Origin: DATFQE01 sp035264445
GTDB lineage: Bacteria > Actinomycetota > Thermoleophilia > Gaiellales > Gaiellaceae
NCBI GenBank assembly: GCA_035264445.1
Contig: DATFQE010000283.1
Coordinates: 1 to 34,179, forward strand
Length of the DNA stretch: 34,179 bases
Reading direction: 5' to 3'
This document shows positions 31,522 through 34,179 of the stretch, piece by piece (positions within the stretch are counted from its first letter, which is position 1; each line of letters opens with the position of its first letter). Both the position numbers and the translations under genes were made by a program. Under the pieces are notes generated by a model. It had not been told where the DNA came from. It was given only the letters and a program-made list of their open reading frames with translations, and did not search any database.

Positions 31522-31905
31522 GGACAAAGCTCTGTTCATCGGGACAAAGTTCCGTTCATCGTTGTCAGTTCGATGAACAGAACACGCGTTTTGCAGGGAT
31601 TCTAGAGCGGATGATGGGACTCGAACCCACGACCTTCTGCATGGCAAATGGCGAAATCCGGGGCAGCATGCCCCATCATCCGCATTGGAGAGCCATGTTC
31701 CATGCAGCACCGTTAGGTTAGATCGACGTATTCGGGGACAAAATTCGGGACAAAGAACGTTTGCTGTTCCGAAAACGCGGCCTGGAGACACGCGAGTGCG
31801 GACGGGCTCGTTCCGTTGGTAGGCCCGACCCGGGGGCACCTTGTGCCCGCCTTCCCTTGCACGGAAGCGACGCGACTCCGAGTACTCATCTCAGCTACCA
31901 AGCGG
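31522..31905 (-). repeat. att-like repeat, copy A2, with tRNA-Gly 3' fragment
   Basis: The left end shows a tandem of GGACAAAGCTCTGTTCATCG (31522) and GGGACAAAGTTCCGTTCATC (31541). The hairpin has a different stem from the other copies, GTTCATCG/CGATGAAC (31554-31561, 31571-31578), yet is perfectly paired. Core 31607-31649 is identical to copy A1. On the minus strand, upstream of the core, GCGGATG and a GGGGC/GCCCC mini-hairpin imitate a tRNA 5' end, but no anticodon stem can form. The right arm has TTAGGTTAGATCGACGTATTC, GGGGACAAAATTC and GGGACAAAGAACGTTTGCTG, with weaker similarity to A1 up to about 31905. Confidence 0.85.
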
Positions 31906-32095
31906 CGATGGTCTCCGCTATCTCGTGCTCGAGATCAGCCCACGACCACTCGCCCGAGCTGAATAGGTCGTGCCACTCGAGCTCGTGACGAAGGACCAGG
32001 TTCCGCTCCCAGCTTTCGAGGGTGCCGATCCAACGGACCCACAATGCCTCCAAGCGATCGTGTGCTCCGAGGCTGTGTGTGAGGGTCATGCTCAT
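31895..32095 (-). CDS. Small Trp-rich hypothetical protein (66 aa)
   Basis: ATG 32095 has a very strong ribosome site (AAGGAGGTG, 9 nt upstream), better than almost any other gene here; GTG 32104 lies too close to it. The product has five Trp and many charged residues (LEALWVRWIGTLESWERNLV, LEWHDLFSSGEWSWADLEHE, IAETIAAW), likely two or three amphipathic helices. No family recognised. It follows the terminator of the RTX-like gene, on the same strand. Its end overlaps the last bases of the homology shared by copies A1 and A2. Confidence 0.55.
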   Translation of the reverse strand: MSMTLTHSLGAHDRLEALWVRWIGTLESWERNLVLRHELEWHDLFSSGEWSWADLEHEIAETIAAW

Positions 32096-32141
32096 CGTGC
32101 TCACCTCCTTCCTCTTTTTCGAGCCGGTCGCGTGGCGAAAC

Positions 32142-32172
32142 GCGATCGGGGCCCGGGCGGGGCCCCGATCGC
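32142..32172 (-). terminator. Strong hairpin terminator after the RTX-like gene
   Basis: A 13-bp perfect stem (GCGATCGGGGCCC / GGGCCCCGATCGC) with a 5-base loop lies 20 bp after the stop of the RTX-like gene in its reading direction, followed by GTTTCG. There is no long T tract. It separates that gene from the small ORF downstream. Confidence 0.75.
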
Positions 32173-32191
32173 TCCCGGGGAGAGGGTGTAG

Positions 32192-34179
32192 TTACTCGTC
32201 GCCGCCCAGGTCGACGAGCGTCTGGATCAATGCCGCCACGCCGGGGCCGATGACGACGTCGTCGCCGCCGTCGAGCGTGTTGATCGCGAGCAGGTCGTTC
32301 GCAAGCTCTGGGTGGCTGATTCCGATTGTGGTGAAGAGGCCGGTGACGTCGACGACACCGCCGTTTGCGGCCACCGCGATGTTGTCGGGGCCGTTGGTGC
32401 CGTTGACGGTGATCGTGTCGGCAGCCGCGTCGCCCGCTCCGCCGCCGATCGCGCCGGCCAGGTCGATGTTGACCTTCGTTACGTCCGTGCCGGTCAGGTC
32501 GTTGAGGTCGGCAGTGTCTTTGCCGCCCAGCACCCGGAGATCGACGGTCTCCGTGCCGTCGACGTCCATGACGATGTTGCCGAGATCGCGGGTGAAGCGG
32601 AGCCGTCCGGCGACGGCCGAGGCCTCGAAGGCCTCGTCGCCGGCGGCGCCGATGAACTCCATCGTGTCGTTGCCGGCCTGACCCTCGACCAGGTCGTTGG
32701 CGTCGCCGGGGTTCCACACGAGCGTGTCGTTTCCGGCGCCGCCGAACATGGAGTCGTTCCCCTGCTGACCGGCGATCCGGTCGTTGCCGTCGCCGCCGGT
32801 GAGGACGTCGGCCTCGGTGCCGCCGTTGATGACGAGCTGGATCAGTGCCGCGAGGCCGGGCCCGGCGGTGATCGTGTCTGCGCCGCCGAGGCCGTTGACG
32901 GTCAGCTTGTCGTTGGCGGCCTCCGAGTGCTCGATCTGGACTGCGGGTGAAGTCCCGATCACTTCCACGACGCCCTCGAATGCGTCGATCTGGATGTCGT
33001 CTGGGCCGTTCGTGCCGTTGACCGTGACCGAGTCGGCCGCGCCGTCGCCCACGCCGCCGCCGATCGCAGGCTCGAGGTCGAACGCGACGGACTTGAGCCT
33101 GGTCCCGCTGGTGTCGTTCAGGACCGCGTTGTCGTTACCGCCGAGCGCTTGGACGTCGATGAACTCGATGTCGTTCAGGTCCATCGTGATGTTGGCGACA
33201 TCGCGGAAGAACTTGACGCGCTCGCCGTTGGCCGAGACGTCGAAGTCCTCGGCCGCACTGGCCCCGTTGAAGAGCAGCGTGTCGGCGCCGTCGGCGCCGT
33301 CTTGGCCCTCGACGACGTCGCTGCCGTCGCCGGGATCCCAGATGAACGTGTCGTCGCCGGCTCCGAGGAGACCGGTGTCGTTGCCGCGGTTGCCGTCGAT
33401 CGCGTCGTCACCGTCGCCGCCGACGAGCACCTCGGCACCGTCGCCGCCGTTGATCGTGTCGTCCCCGGCACCGCCGTCGATCCCGAGCTTGATCAGGGCT
33501 GCGAGCCCGACCGCGCCGGAGACCGTGTCGTTGCCGCCGAGCCCCTTGACGTTCAGCAGGTCGTTCGCTGCCTCCGAGCCCGTGATCTTGACGGCTGCGG
33601 CCAGCCCGGTCACGTCGACCGCACCCGTGTTGGGCGTGATCGCGACCGTGTCGTTGCCGCCGGTGCCGTTGACCGTGGTCGTGTCGACCGCCGCGTCGGT
33701 GGCGAGGTCGAGCACGATGTTCTTGACGTCCGTTGCGGACAGGTCGTTCACGACTGTGCTGTCGATGCCGCCGAGCGCGCGGAGATCGACTCGCTCGGTG
33801 TCGTCGACGTCCATCGTGATGTTGGCGACGTTGCGGAAGAACTTCAGGCGGTTGCCGTTGGCGGAGAAGTCGAAGCTCTCCGCGACACCGGCGCCGTTGA
33901 AGAGCATCGTGTCGGCGCCGTCCTGACCTTCGACGACGTCGCTGCCGTCCCCCGGATCCCAGACGAAGGTGTCATCGCCGGAGCCCATCAGCGCCACGTC
34001 GGCGCCTCCGTTTCCGTCGATCGCGTCGTTCTCGCTCCCGCCGCGTAGCGTGTCGTTGCCGTCGCCGCCGTTGATCGCGTCGTTGCCCGCTCCGCCGTCC
34101 AGCGTCAGCTGCGTGAGTGCGGCGAGCCCGATGGCTCCGTTGAGCGTGTCGTTGCCGGCAAGAGACTCGACGGCCAGCG
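32192..34179 (-). CDS. Large RTX-like calcium-binding repeat protein, C-terminal part, cut by right edge
   Basis: An open frame of 661 codons ends TAA at 32192 and runs off the right edge, so the N-terminus is missing. It is composed almost entirely of hemolysin-type nonapeptide stretches (GGDGDDAIDGNRGNDTGLLG, GGDGNDRIAGQQGNDS, GGAGNDTL), which bind calcium in a beta-roll. These alternate with a beta-rich spacer in a higher-order unit of about 205-210 residues. Anchor blocks VWDPGDGSDVVEGQDG, IWDPGDGSDVVEGQDG and VWNPGDANDLVEGQAG are about 615-630 bp apart, followed by a segment such as VKFFRDVANITMDLND and later VTVNGTNGPDDI. Such proteins are usually secreted or cell-surface. No type I secretion genes are in the window. 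The very acidic, Gly-rich composition fits an extracellular protein. Confidence 0.85.
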   Translation of the reverse strand, partial: LAVESLAGNDTLNGAIGLAALTQLTLDGGAGNDAINGGDGNDTLRGGSENDAIDGNGGADVALMGSGDDTFVWDPGDGSDVVEGQDGADTMLFNGAGVAESFDFSANGNRLKFFRNVANITMDVDDTERVDLRALGGIDSTVVNDLSATDVKNIVLDLATDAAVDTTTVNGTGGNDTVAITPNTGAVDVTGLAAAVKITGSEAANDLLNVKGLGGNDTVSGAVGLAALIKLGIDGGAGDDTINGGDGAEVLVGGDGDDAIDGNRGNDTGLLGAGDDTFIWDPGDGSDVVEGQDGADGADTLLFNGASAAEDFDVSANGERVKFFRDVANITMDLNDIEFIDVQALGGNDNAVLNDTSGTRLKSVAFDLEPAIGGGVGDGAADSVTVNGTNGPDDIQIDAFEGVVEVIGTSPAVQIEHSEAANDKLTVNGLGGADTITAGPGLAALIQLVINGGTEADVLTGGDGNDRIAGQQGNDSMFGGAGNDTLVWNPGDANDLVEGQAGNDTMEFIGAAGDEAFEASAVAGRLRFTRDLGNIVMDVDGTETVDLRVLGGKDTADLNDLTGTDVTKVNIDLAGAIGGGAGDAAADTITVNGTNGPDNIAVAANGGVVDVTGLFTTIGISHPELANDLLAINTLDGGDDVVIGPGVAALIQTLVDLGGDE

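Overview
The window reads as chromosomal DNA from a GC-rich actinobacterium, most likely class Thermoleophilia (Gaiellales or Solirubrobacterales). This rests on the high GC, frequent GTG and TTG starts, the GroEL tail type, and a tRNA-Gly fragment of actinobacterial type. The taxonomic call is inference. No complete RNA gene, CRISPR array, transposase or integrase gene was found.

Layout: (1) 1-3.04 kb holds the 3' end of groEL with its terminator, a non-coding stretch, a minus-strand R2-like di-iron protein and a small ORF. (2) 3.7-14.55 kb is a carbohydrate or cyclitol catabolic module. It has a putative lipoprotein, an IolE-like isomerase, three Gfo/Idh/MocA oxidoreductases, a LacI regulator, a complete PotABCD-type ABC importer and a DegT aminotransferase. 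The combination recalls rhizopine (inosamine) catabolism. (3) 15.1-20.5 kb holds a small basic ORF, a GNAT acetyltransferase, a zinc-ribbon/class III cyclase/AAA/TPR protein, a short acidic protein with six GSIEP repeats, and a SagB-type dehydrogenase. The last three look like a little-studied peptide-modification (RiPP-like) system. (4) 21.2-31.5 kb holds a CitA/CitB-type two-component system. It is divergent from a tightly overlapping operon for an iron/carboxylate-type ABC importer, a class III CoA-transferase, a CitE-like lyase and an MFS transporter, so it is probably a carboxylic-acid uptake and CoA-thioester cleavage module. (5) 31.9-34.18 kb holds a small Trp-rich ORF and the C-terminal part of a large RTX-like repeat protein that runs off the right edge.

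The main structural observation is that modules 2, 3 and 4 are bounded by copies of one non-coding repeat, at about 3.04, 14.78, 20.80 and 31.52 kb, with a half copy at 1.0 kb. Each full copy carries, in the same orientation, the 3' part of a tRNA-Gly(GCC) gene from anticodon loop to acceptor end. The flanking arms contain GGGACAAA motifs and, on one side, a hairpin. They look like tRNA-type attachment sites and suggest that the window was built by accretion of site-specifically integrated segments. Decayed gene fragments lie next to one of these boundaries.
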